Origin: a virus | DNA: 26,887 bases | IMG/VR virus record: IMGVR_UViG_3300025085_000152 | Coordinates: 1 to 26,887 of that record | Strand: one strand, 5' to 3' | Shown: in pieces, positions 7,114 through 15,514 of the stretch | Layout of the letters: every line of letters starts with the position of its first letter | Numbering within the stretch: position 1 is the stretch's first letter | Translations under genes and position numbers: made by a program | Notes under the pieces: model-generated | Told to the model about the DNA's origin: nothing | The model's input: the letters and a program-made list of their open reading frames with translations, nothing else | Database searches by the model: none

Positions 7114-8767
7114 ATGCCACTGCAGAATTAATTTGTCTTAATTCTTGTTGAGTTCCAGCACCAACAGTCGTATTATCTACATTTGGTGTTGCTTTAGTAG
7201 GTTCAACCATTTTTGCAGATTCTTTTCCTTGAACACCGCCTTCATTTTTAGACATCTCTTCAGTTTTTGCATCAACAGATTTTTCACTTGGTGTCTCTCC
7301 CTCGGTCTGTGCATCACCACCCTGACAGAATGTATAGAAATCAGAAGCAGCAATAGTTGGTGTTACTTCACAACCAAAAACATTTAATTTGATGTTTGTA
7401 AAAGAAAGAGCTGACGTAAGACTTCCACCAATGTCTGGAATTAAATTTTTAATATCCCCAATAATTCCTGTGATTCCAGCAAGAATTTCATTTACATCTT
7501 CCAGATATGAATTTAAATTGTCTAATAAATTATTGTTGGCAGCATCTATTTCGGGTCTTGATCCTGCTAATACTTGAGCAGTGATTGTTTCTGCGGTACA
7601 CATTGGAACATATGGATTTGTAGTTGCTCCTGAAGGATATCCATTTTCATCCTCACCCTTTGTTGCTCTATCAGTTGCTTCTTTAATAAGTCCTGGTATA
7701 TCTATGGCACCGGCAAGAGCTTCTGCAACTTTATCGCAAAGGTTAGCAGTCATTTTCGAATATAAGCAACGAATCAAATCAGTAAATACTTGCTTCATAT
7801 CAGAGAATTGAGCTCTGAAACTTGAAGGAAGTGCTGCTACAACTTTTGCCAGTTCTTTATTTAACGTCTTCATTACATATTCCATTATCTTATCAAAGAT
7901 AATTTTCATATATTTTGCAATCTCACATGCAAAATTTCTCATCAGTTTTTGTATATCACTAATCACATTAGTAACAGCATCAACATAACTCTGAATTGCT
8001 TGGAGATATGAATCAATCGTAGTAGTTACATTATCAATCGCAGTTTGAATACCTTTAAGTGCAGAAGCAATATGTTCTTGGACATCTGGTTTTAAAAGAA
8101 CAATCTTCTGATCACACTTTGCTTGACGCTTAGTATCTGCAGCAGTTGTTTGATGTGCTCCATCTGCGTTTTCATTTGTTGCACCAGCTGCTGGTGCAGC
8201 TCCAGGTCCTGCTTCTTTTGAGGAATCTTCTGGTTTTTTTGCTGGTTGTTTAACTCCCTTATCATTATCGGGTGGAACTTCTCTTGCACTACCTTTTTTC
8301 TCAACTGCACCATCGGCATATCCAGATGTTGCTAAAGTTCCTGGTTGAGAATTTGTAACTCTATTAGTACCAATTTTTTGATTCAGTACTGTCTGTGAAT
8401 TGTTACCAAGAACTCCCATGATGACAGGAACTTGCTGATCCTGTCCATCAAGGAAGAACCCAAACACCATATTCCCCTGTCGGAGATTTGATGTTGCTTT
8501 AGATGCAGCCTGACCACCACCTGCCGTAACAGGATACATGATTTGAGCCCAAGGCAATTGATCATCGGGGATTGTTTCTTGTCCCTGATCATGAAGACCA
8601 ATAATTCTTATCTTATATCTTCTGCCCCATCCAGGAATACTATTTTTGTCTGGATATTTTCCTGCATTAATATTATCTCTCCAGGTAGAGTCGTCAGCAA
8701 TCTGTCCGACCCACCATAAAAAAGATGCCCCAAGAAAACCAGAATTAAATAGAGATCCTCCTTCCAT
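7112..8767 (-). CDS. 5: Baseplate hub protein, gp5-like OB domain without lysozyme
   Basis: Residues about 10-130 resemble the N-terminal OB domain of T4 gp5: WWVGQIAD, then YKIRIIGLHDQGQ, LPWAQIMYPVTA and GFFLDGQDQQVPVIMGVLG correspond to the gp5 strands that contact gp27. After this comes a low-complexity linker rich in Ala, Pro and Lys (about 165-215) and a long helical region to about residue 470, with a polar tail. The T4 lysozyme domain and beta-helix needle are absent. The ATG at 8767 overlaps the cp12 stop by one base (TGATG), so translation is coupled. The gp27-like hub gene lies one gene upstream, matching the gp27-gp5 partnership. It likely caps the tail tube as the hub centre. The OB assignment is good; the role of the helical half is unknown. 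Confidence 0.7.
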   Translation of the reverse strand: MEGGSLFNSGFLGASFLWWVGQIADDSTWRDNINAGKYPDKNSIPGWGRRYKIRIIGLHDQGQETIPDDQLPWAQIMYPVTAGGGQAASKATSNLRQGNMVFGFFLDGQDQQVPVIMGVLGNNSQTVLNQKIGTNRVTNSQPGTLATSGYADGAVEKKGSAREVPPDNDKGVKQPAKKPEDSSKEAGPGAAPAAGATNENADGAHQTTAADTKRQAKCDQKIVLLKPDVQEHIASALKGIQTAIDNVTTTIDSYLQAIQSYVDAVTNVISDIQKLMRNFACEIAKYMKIIFDKIMEYVMKTLNKELAKVVAALPSSFRAQFSDMKQVFTDLIRCLYSKMTANLCDKVAEALAGAIDIPGLIKEATDRATKGEDENGYPSGATTNPYVPMCTAETITAQVLAGSRPEIDAANNNLLDNLNSYLEDVNEILAGITGIIGDIKNLIPDIGGSLTSALSFTNIKLNVFGCEVTPTIAASDFYTFCQGGDAQTEGETPSEKSVDAKTEEMSKNEGGVQGKESAKMVEPTKATPNVDNTTVGAGTQQELRQINSAVA

Positions 8768-8994
8768 CAGTCCTCGTATACTCTACATTCGTCAGCATCA
8801 GGTTCCATCTCACAGAAAAGTTCTAGTGCTGTAGGATCATGATGATCTCCTGCAGCAATTTCTTCCTTATGATTTTCTGCATAAATTTCTAGTTCATGTA
8901 GTTCACCTTCAATATGGCGACGTTGTTGTGGAGATATAGATGAGTTATCTAAAATCTCTTTATCAACTTTGATATGCTTTTCTATACTTTCCAT
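8767..8994 (-). CDS. cp12: CP12-like Calvin cycle regulator
   Basis: This 75-aa acidic protein ends with the CP12 signature: CEMEPDADECRVYED, in which C61 and C70 are separated by eight residues, as in the cyanobacterial and plant GAPDH-binding module. The helical segment before it (residues about 20-45) fits the CP12 helical hairpin. The N-terminal cysteine pair of host CP12, used to hold phosphoribulokinase, is absent. CP12 shuts down GAPDH and PRK, and phage CP12 is known from cyanophages, where it is thought to move carbon flux from the Calvin cycle to the pentose phosphate pathway for nucleotide synthesis. Its ATG directly follows the stop of the hub gene and its stop overlaps the gp5-like start, so it is embedded in the late baseplate operon. 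Confidence 0.85.
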   Translation of the reverse strand: MESIEKHIKVDKEILDNSSISPQQRRHIEGELHELEIYAENHKEEIAAGDHHDPTALELFCEMEPDADECRVYED

Positions 8995-10356
8995 TTAATT
9001 TGCTATACTAGTTTTACTTGCTGTTCCTGTTTTTCCGAAAGAGTCTCTTGCTAAAGATAGTTTTGTAAAAGTACCATCTCTTACATGAATATAATGGGTT
9101 AGTCCCGCTATAATATATAGACCACTATTTTGCTTGCTTACATCAGTTGTATCTCCTCCTTCCAATTCAGGTACATCTAAGTATACCATATTTCCAGCAT
9201 GAAGGGAGAAATCTCCTGGAATCGTGACACTAGACGTGGCAGAAAAGAATTGATTGAATCTCATAATAGATTGATTCAAGATTTGTTTATATTCAAAGTT
9301 CTCTTCATCTGATTTTTCTATCTGTTGTTTTGAGTCTCCCGTTGGTAGCGTCCCTTTGTCGAGAAGATAATAACTTGTTCGTGTAAATTCTTTATTTACT
9401 CCATCATTATTGAATTCATCATTAAGTTTGGGTAGTTTTTTACCGGCAAGTTTTAAACTATCTTCATCTTCTGCTGCATTAGGAGTCAATACCTCATAAA
9501 ATGTAGTGAATGGGTCAAATAATATTGTTCTTGTAGAATATGCACCCATCTTCAGTTTATCTTGAACATTGACATTATTATCTTTATCATATTCAAGTGC
9601 CTTTAAATCATATCCAGAAGGTGTTCCTGGAGTCTCATTAAAAATGATTGATTTTTTTTGTTTTTGTGAGAATAAACTATCAATTGATTTAAAATGAAAT
9701 CCATCAGCAGTTTCATAAAAGAAATATCCAGCACTCTTTCCCAACTTTTGATTTTCTGCAGATACAGATCTTCTTGATAACCAATTGATAATATAAAATG
9801 GTTTCTTATTATTTCCAATAAAATTATAATTGTTTAATGTTTGGTCTATATCACTTATATCTTTGATACTTTTAAGTCCAATACTATTTCCTTCAGTTAA
9901 AATTTGTTTAATAGTATCAGATATTTTTCCATCATATCTTTTTGTAATTCTAGATTTTTCATTTCTTATATATTCTGCAGAAACCAGATCAATTTTCATT
10001 TGACTTTTTCTAGTATCATCTGAGAGTGTAGTAATCTTATTCACATACATTATAAGTTCAGGTTTTTTTCCTAAGAAAACTTTATTATTATCTTCAAATT
10101 TTAATATAACTTTTTCCTGCCCTACAATAGGAAGACCTTCTACAATACTTGTCTTAACTTTATCAGAATCATTGACTCCAGAATCAACAAATGTGACTGT
10201 AGCCCTAAGAGTATCACTTAATAGACTTTCAAAATATGCAATAGATATTAGTCCACCAACTAAGTTAATTTCCTTACTAGGATCTTCGTTAGATATAACC
10301 CGTATATCTGTTGGGATAGACGGTGTAGATGATCTTAATGTTACTGCGTCTGACAT
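8995..10356 (-). CDS. Baseplate hub protein, gp27-like
   Basis: A 453-aa protein with the features of tail hub proteins of the gp27 and phage Mu gp44 type: an N-terminal half of tube-like beta barrel strands (ISIAYFESLLSDTLRATVTFVDSG), a central domain with INWLSRRSV...GYFFYETADGFHFKSIDSL, which is typical of hub proteins, and a C-terminal domain with SVTIPGDFSLHAGNMVYLDVPE and GLYIIAGLTHYIH. The latter matches the pattern of a fluctuating beta barrel ending in a receptor for the spike. A late motif and a GAGG ribosome site precede the ATG at 10356. The gp5-like gene follows after cp12. Assigned by pattern and position rather than by close identity to T4 gp27. Confidence 0.65.
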   Translation of the reverse strand: MSDAVTLRSSTPSIPTDIRVISNEDPSKEINLVGGLISIAYFESLLSDTLRATVTFVDSGVNDSDKVKTSIVEGLPIVGQEKVILKFEDNNKVFLGKKPELIMYVNKITTLSDDTRKSQMKIDLVSAEYIRNEKSRITKRYDGKISDTIKQILTEGNSIGLKSIKDISDIDQTLNNYNFIGNNKKPFYIINWLSRRSVSAENQKLGKSAGYFFYETADGFHFKSIDSLFSQKQKKSIIFNETPGTPSGYDLKALEYDKDNNVNVQDKLKMGAYSTRTILFDPFTTFYEVLTPNAAEDEDSLKLAGKKLPKLNDEFNNDGVNKEFTRTSYYLLDKGTLPTGDSKQQIEKSDEENFEYKQILNQSIMRFNQFFSATSSVTIPGDFSLHAGNMVYLDVPELEGGDTTDVSKQNSGLYIIAGLTHYIHVRDGTFTKLSLARDSFGKTGTASKTSIAN

Positions 10357-10375
10357 TTTATATTACCTCGTACAT

Positions 10376-10383
10376 CTATTTAA
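10376..10383 (-). promoter_or_regulatory. T4-type late promoter motif
   Basis: TTAAATAG on the minus strand (GGTTAAATAG) lies 19 bp upstream of the hub gene start at 10356 and next to the stop of the preceding gene at 10385. It shares the GTTAAATAG form with the motif at 2658. Confidence 0.5.
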
Positions 10384-10384
10384 C

Positions 10385-13108
10385 CTATGTCGCATAAAGA
10401 ATATCTGTTTGATTGACGCCAGCACCCATAGGAATAAACACAGGTACTGATGATGATTGTTCCTGTTGCATGGCGCTAACAGGAAGTTGATTTTGATTTA
10501 TAATGACAGTTGATGCACCACCTTGTTCATATGATGCATATGCTTCTAATACCTTTAAAGCTCCTGCACCATCTGCAGCATTTAATGCAGCAAGGAATCC
10601 TGGATACTTCATTTTGATTGATGTATAAGAATCATTATCTAAAACAAATTCCTGACCTTCTTCACCCAGTACATATGGTCCCATTCCTTTTGTGGGTCCA
10701 CCTGATTTCATAAATCCTTTAATTCTATTACGCATCTCATCACCACCACTTCCATACTTATCACCTTTCTTCATAATATCTAAATCCCAACGCTCAAAAG
10801 GAGCAATCGAACCTTTTGCTAATTTTTCTTTTTCTGGTTGAACTCTACTATCACCTCTACCAAATAAACCATAATTTGTGGTAGCATTAACTCCATCCAA
10901 ATTAGATCCTGCCTCACCATGAGTTAAAACTTTATTTAAATTAATATCACTAGCAGACCATCCCCATCCCTTCGCAATACGTGCTCCCTCTTTTGCCATT
11001 GCAACTTTCTGCTTCTCTGTTGGCCACTGATTTATATCAGGATTAGCAGCAAGTGACAATCCAACAGAATTAGTATTTCTACCTTCTGTATGCCCAGAAC
11101 GTTGAGTATATTCAGTTTTTCTATGCATTGTACCATCACCAGTGAATACTGTATGGTAGGGTCCAGCAGTACTATTATAATTTCCAGCAGTCCAATGAAG
11201 ATAGATTGCATTTCCACGTTTGCCAGTTTCTCCAGATGCATTTCCCGTCCGTGATACTGATTTGGGTTCACCTACACGAGGTTCTGTTCCACCACTACCA
11301 GTGGTTTTAATGTCTTTATTCTTATTCTCATCATTATCTGATGCTTTAGTATCTCCAAATGCAGTTCCACCTGATCCAAAAATAGCAGGTAAGAATGATG
11401 CTGCAGCATGGGGTATTAATTTAGTAATTATTTTAAGTGGATCAAATAATATACTGAGATCTGGCATCTTTCCAACTTTTCCATCTTTATCTTTATCAAG
11501 GAATGGGAATATTCCTGCCATTGCTTTTTGAATAGCATCAAACGGTAGAAAGTTTGGAACATCAACTGTTGGGAAGTCCTTAAAGAATCTACCAAATCCT
11601 TCCTTAAAGAAGTTTACAATAAGACCACCAATATCGAGAGCAGTCTTCAGTGCAGTCATAAACTTCTTGCCTGCATTTGCAACTCCCTCTTTCCCTTCGA
11701 AAAGTAAAGAGTACATCATATCACCGACGAGAACACCTATTGTTTCGCCAAGGATTGTTCCAATCACAGGAATTGGAATAAATGATCCAAGTAATCCACC
11801 AAGAGCAGCACCTATTCCTTTAAATACTGCTTGCCCCATTGGTTCCCCTGAAAGCAATGATGCAACAGCAACAATTAGAGGACCCATTACAGGTATTTTG
11901 CCAAAAGTTTTTGAGACTAACTTGACTCCTTGTTTGCCAAAAAGTTTTAATCCAACTCGTTTACCTATCTTTTGTGATCCACCTTTCCTAATACTACTTC
12001 CTTTATCGGTGCCACCAAGAGATCCTGTTTGAGGTTTAGAAACTATCTTCTTATTATCAATTGCTTTCTTTACAGAAGCATTTGCACTCTTTGCTGCTGC
12101 TAGATTAGTCTTTCCGTTTTTAATTCCCTTTTCATAAGCCTGTTCGTATAATCCTCTAGCAGCAGTTCCATGTCTTCTTTGTATATTTCTTGCATTGCCA
12201 CGAGGATCTAATCGAGATCCTGGTTTTCTAATTAAAGGTTTGGTTGGTTTTGCCCCTGGTTTTGCTCCAGGTTTTACCCCTGGTTTTGCTCCAGGTTTTG
12301 CTCCAGGTTTTGAACCAGGTCTTGCTCCAAGTCTTGCGGCAAGACTGCCAACAATTATTGTTGCATTAAGGAGATTACCTAATGAACCTATTAGTTCATT
12401 AAATCTTCCTACTGCTTCATCACCACGATTATTTTTTAACCAATCTTTTGAACCATCAATTGCATCCTGTCCCCATTTTAGGAAAGTTCCTAATCCATCT
12501 ATAACTCCAATGATTAATTTTACAGTAGTATCAAGCCCACTATTAATTGCTAATATAATTCCTTCTAATTTTTCTGGACCAAGATCAATCAGTTTCTGTA
12601 AAATAAATCCAGTGATGATACTAGTGACAAATTGTTTTATCCTATCAAAGAAACTCAACTTTGGAGTAGATAATCCCTTTTCTTTTTTTTCTTCCTTAGT
12701 TTTTTTCTTCTCTAATTTACCTTCTTTTTCATCACGAATACTTTTTTTTCTATTTTTAGTCTCAACATTTGCAAGTGCTTTTTCTTCTGCAAGAGTTCCC
12801 TTCAGTAACTTATCAATCTCAACAACTTTTTTATAAATTGTGACAAGTATACCATCAGATCCAACACTAGTAGTTTTAGTATCTGATGCCTTTATTACAG
12901 ATGCTGGAATTAAAGTTGTCTTTGGTCTTATTGATAGGGCACCACTCTTCTTACCCTCTTGCTTCTGTTGTGCTGATCCTCCACTAACAGATTTTTTTTG
13001 CTTCTTATCACCACGATTCATCACTTTTTTTGCCATAGCCTTACCACTAGACTTGGCTATTTGTCCACCCACTGCTCTTGCTGCTCCTCCTAGTAGTGCT
13101 AATGCCAT
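10385..13108 (-). CDS. Tape-measure-like protein with amidase domain (907 aa)
   Basis: The N-terminal third is basic, with a charged KKK/EKK-rich stretch followed by helical hydrophobic segments (about 150-260, and again 405-480 with glycine-rich GAALGGLLGSFIPIPVIGT). Seven GxKP units sit near residues 261-290. Residues about 630-780 form an N-acetylmuramoyl-L-alanine amidase (Amidase_2/PGRP type): YLHWTAG (first zinc His), GRNTNSVGLSL, LTHGE (second His) and RWDLD (Asp ligand). It then ends with GEEGQEFVLDND, a C-terminal pattern common in tape measure proteins. Such proteins set tail length and are ejected first, so a cell-wall amidase would open the host peptidoglycan. It follows the 742-aa gene by 6 bp. 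Alternative: a hub protein rather than a true tape measure. The catalytic domain is a confident call. Confidence 0.7.
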   Translation of the reverse strand: MALALLGGAARAVGGQIAKSSGKAMAKKVMNRGDKKQKKSVSGGSAQQKQEGKKSGALSIRPKTTLIPASVIKASDTKTTSVGSDGILVTIYKKVVEIDKLLKGTLAEEKALANVETKNRKKSIRDEKEGKLEKKKTKEEKKEKGLSTPKLSFFDRIKQFVTSIITGFILQKLIDLGPEKLEGIILAINSGLDTTVKLIIGVIDGLGTFLKWGQDAIDGSKDWLKNNRGDEAVGRFNELIGSLGNLLNATIIVGSLAARLGARPGSKPGAKPGAKPGVKPGAKPGAKPTKPLIRKPGSRLDPRGNARNIQRRHGTAARGLYEQAYEKGIKNGKTNLAAAKSANASVKKAIDNKKIVSKPQTGSLGGTDKGSSIRKGGSQKIGKRVGLKLFGKQGVKLVSKTFGKIPVMGPLIVAVASLLSGEPMGQAVFKGIGAALGGLLGSFIPIPVIGTILGETIGVLVGDMMYSLLFEGKEGVANAGKKFMTALKTALDIGGLIVNFFKEGFGRFFKDFPTVDVPNFLPFDAIQKAMAGIFPFLDKDKDGKVGKMPDLSILFDPLKIITKLIPHAAASFLPAIFGSGGTAFGDTKASDNDENKNKDIKTTGSGGTEPRVGEPKSVSRTGNASGETGKRGNAIYLHWTAGNYNSTAGPYHTVFTGDGTMHRKTEYTQRSGHTEGRNTNSVGLSLAANPDINQWPTEKQKVAMAKEGARIAKGWGWSASDINLNKVLTHGEAGSNLDGVNATTNYGLFGRGDSRVQPEKEKLAKGSIAPFERWDLDIMKKGDKYGSGGDEMRNRIKGFMKSGGPTKGMGPYVLGEEGQEFVLDNDSYTSIKMKYPGFLAALNAADGAGALKVLEAYASYEQGGASTVIINQNQLPVSAMQQEQSSSVPVFIPMGAGVNQTDILYAT
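12246..12329 (-). repeat. Seven 12-bp coding repeats (GxKP)
   Basis: Seven tandem 12-bp units, consensus GGTTTTGCTCCA on the plus strand, encode GARP, GSKP, GAKP, GAKP, GVKP, GAKP and GAKP. This is a flexible, basic linker in the 907-aa protein and a likely spot for slippage. Confidence 0.85.
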
Positions 13109-13114
13109 ATCTTA

Positions 13115-15343
13115 TTACACCGGTATCCCTAGAACTAAACATTTAGTTGAGTCTTTAGGTGGTGATGGTATAGTAGCATTAACGTTCGCACCAGAATCTA
13201 ATTTTGGCACTTCCTGATTGCTATCACCAGAGGATTGACTACTATCCAAGACAGAAACTTTTGGTGTTTGTTTAACTGGTGGCGGTGGAGGTGATTTTGG
13301 TGCTGTTTTTGATCCTATAGTTGCACTGGATGTGCTGGATGAAGACGAAGGACCAATAGTTGCCAATTTCGAAAGTGTTAAAAGTCCTTCAAAACCACCT
13401 CCACCACTTTTATTTTCATTGGTTTCACTATTAGAACTAATACTGGAAGAACCGCGATATGTAGATGCAGTTGTGCCAGCAAGAGTTACAGAAGGTCCAC
13501 CAGTCCCAATAAACTTTTTATAGTAAGATGGAAGTGGTGTTGGTGCCGGATCAGTTTTTCCTACTTGTTCTTTATAATGATAGAAGTTGCCCCCATTTGA
13601 GAATTTTACATCACCGGCACCCATATTTCCATATTGACTTGTTCCTTTAAAGTCAGTTCTGCCTTTCAGCATTTTCATTGCTTCTACAATTCTTGCCTGT
13701 CCATCAGCAGATGCAAATTTTTTTGCTAACTCTTCATCATCATATGCTTTACCAGTATATACTGCCTCAAATTGACCTGCTTGAGATCCAACTGCTTTTA
13801 CCGTATTTGGCCATGCAGGATCAGCAACTCTATTCAAAACTGCTGCAGCAACTCCGTACTCATCATCAGTTCCCCTCTGTGCCTCTGCACTAACAATATA
13901 TGCTAAGTCTCTAAAATCTTGTCCCTTAAGATTTTTTAAACTTCCTCCACTACCTTTTTTTGGTTTTTCTGGTTTAGCAGTAGAACGTGGTTCTGTGTCT
14001 GGTATGACAGATGGCATTGGACCTAAAATACTTCCACCTCCCTTGGCATAAGTGGTGCCATCTTTAATCATTGGACGATTTGTTCCACCACCCATAGCAT
14101 TCATTGATGCTAAAGTGCCCACACCATATTCTTTTACTGCACCTTTACTCATCACAAACTCACCAGGAGTAAGCATTGCTGGAACAGTATCACTATTACC
14201 TGACCCAGGAACTTTTCCTCCACCAGCATATCTTGCAGTCTTACCAGATTCTAAAAATTCAATTTGATCATCAATTTCTAAACCAACTCCTTGCATCTTT
14301 TCAAAAAGACTTAAGTTTTTTTTCTGCTCTTTGAGTTTTGTAATTTTTTCTTCTTTAGTTCCAGGTGCTTCTTCAGTTTTTCTTTCTTGCTCATCAACTG
14401 TTCCTGGCAATAATTTGGGGACAACAGCACCAGTAACAAATAAACCAGCACCAGCAATTGCAGCAGCAACAAGAGGATTTGATGCTGCCAATCTTAATAT
14501 TGTTGCTGCAATCCTTGGAATAAATCTTGCAACCAGTGCAATTAATCCAGTTATAACACCACCAAAACCTGTTGAAAATGCAAGGAATGCTCCCAATATA
14601 CCAGGCCATGTTACTTCCAAAAATTTACCAATTGCTTCAAGTTTTCCTTCATTTTTAGGGTCACTTATCCAAGTAACTATTGCTTGAAGAAGTTTTCCTA
14701 TTAAGATTGTTCCAATAAATTTAAGAATACGACTTAACAATCCCTCTACTGGTTTAAGGATTTTACTAGCAGCTTTTGCTAGTCCTTTAAATATACCACT
14801 CTCAAGTTTATCTTCTTTTCCCTTTCTTTTTTTCTTTTCTAATTGTCTTCTTTCTGTGTTTGCTATCTTCTTCTTTTGGTTCTGATTTTCTTTTAATGTA
14901 CCGAGAATTGAGGTTACACCTGCTAAAATTTTCTCTAATATACTCTGATCTCCTTCTCCATCACCAATAGTTTTTTTAATAGAAGAACCTACCTTAGTTT
15001 TTTTTGGAACTATTGGCGTACCTCTACCAGTTCCTGGAAGTGCTTTTTGATTAGAACGAGCACGAAGAGATGGTGTGTTCTTTTGAAACGAGTCTGCTGA
15101 TATTTTTGTCTTCTTTACTTTAAATGTACTTTGTGTATCTTTTTTTATTCTTTTAAATTCATCAGTGAGAATCTCAGTCTCTTCTGATGACAATTTGCTG
15201 CTAGACATTCTACCAGCCATCATCTTCTCTTTAAGAAGAGAAATATAATCTTCGCGATCTAAGTCGGCAGTAAAGTCTAACCCAAGCAACTCTGCTATCT
15301 GTGGATCTATACCAGTGTCAGTTTGAGTTGCCCTAGATGCCAT
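13115..15343 (-). CDS. Tape-measure-like protein with SleB-type hydrolase domain (742 aa)
   Basis: The N-terminal 200 residues are charged and helical. Residues about 205-310 are strongly hydrophobic, with segments such as ILKFIGTILIGKLLQAIVTW and AAIAGAGLFVTGAVVPKLL, as in tape measure proteins. Near residue 395 is the SDTVPAMLTPGEFVMSKGAV block that recurs in tape measure C-termini. Residues about 480-590 match a cell wall hydrolase of the SleB family (Hydrolase_2): LAYIVSAEAQRG contains the expected catalytic Glu, followed by AAAVLNRVADPAWPNTV and AGQFEAV. The tail is Ser- and Pro-rich. Its first codons overlap the 56-aa ORF by 11 bp, and that ORF follows gp26. The order chaperone-like genes then tape measure matches tail modules of many phages. 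Confidence 0.7.
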   Translation of the reverse strand: MASRATQTDTGIDPQIAELLGLDFTADLDREDYISLLKEKMMAGRMSSSKLSSEETEILTDEFKRIKKDTQSTFKVKKTKISADSFQKNTPSLRARSNQKALPGTGRGTPIVPKKTKVGSSIKKTIGDGEGDQSILEKILAGVTSILGTLKENQNQKKKIANTERRQLEKKKRKGKEDKLESGIFKGLAKAASKILKPVEGLLSRILKFIGTILIGKLLQAIVTWISDPKNEGKLEAIGKFLEVTWPGILGAFLAFSTGFGGVITGLIALVARFIPRIAATILRLAASNPLVAAAIAGAGLFVTGAVVPKLLPGTVDEQERKTEEAPGTKEEKITKLKEQKKNLSLFEKMQGVGLEIDDQIEFLESGKTARYAGGGKVPGSGNSDTVPAMLTPGEFVMSKGAVKEYGVGTLASMNAMGGGTNRPMIKDGTTYAKGGGSILGPMPSVIPDTEPRSTAKPEKPKKGSGGSLKNLKGQDFRDLAYIVSAEAQRGTDDEYGVAAAVLNRVADPAWPNTVKAVGSQAGQFEAVYTGKAYDDEELAKKFASADGQARIVEAMKMLKGRTDFKGTSQYGNMGAGDVKFSNGGNFYHYKEQVGKTDPAPTPLPSYYKKFIGTGGPSVTLAGTTASTYRGSSSISSNSETNENKSGGGGFEGLLTLSKLATIGPSSSSSTSSATIGSKTAPKSPPPPPVKQTPKVSVLDSSQSSGDSNQEVPKLDSGANVNATIPSPPKDSTKCLVLGIPV

Positions 15344-15503
15344 TCGCTTGCTGTTGTTTTAGTTTTTCTTCCTCAAGATGCTGCTCCAATAACGAAACAT
15401 AAATGTCTCGTTCCCATGGTATCATATTTTCAATCTCAGTTAATGAGTATTTATGATACTGCATCAAGGCAAAGTTTAATTTAAAATAACTAACAAGACT
15501 CAT
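15333..15503 (-). CDS. Small tail assembly protein, possible gp26 frameshift extension (56 aa)
   Basis: A 56-codon ORF starts MSLVSYFKLNFALMQYHKYS and contains TEIENMIPWERDIYVSLLEQ, ending in a Glu- and Gln-rich helix. A hydrophobic, LPWER-like helix followed by a charged tail is typical of the C-terminal part of tail assembly chaperones, and a small gene at this position is sometimes called gp51, which I cannot confirm by sequence. The ATG at 15503 has no good ribosome site. The frame is open upstream through the end of gp26, in the -1 register, to a TTTTTTC slip site. It could therefore be made as a 300-aa gp26 fusion, alone, or both. It overlaps the following gene by 11 bp. Confidence 0.75.
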   Translation of the reverse strand: MSLVSYFKLNFALMQYHKYSLTEIENMIPWERDIYVSLLEQHLEEEKLKQQQANGI

Positions 15504-15514
15504 ATGTACCAGGG

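Noticed and set aside
12195-12836. 213-codon plus-strand frame with GFAPGFAPG repeats
   Set aside because: It is the antisense image of the GxKP repeat and Lys-rich region of the 907-aa gene; no ribosome site or promoter, and the repeat is explained by the sense frame.
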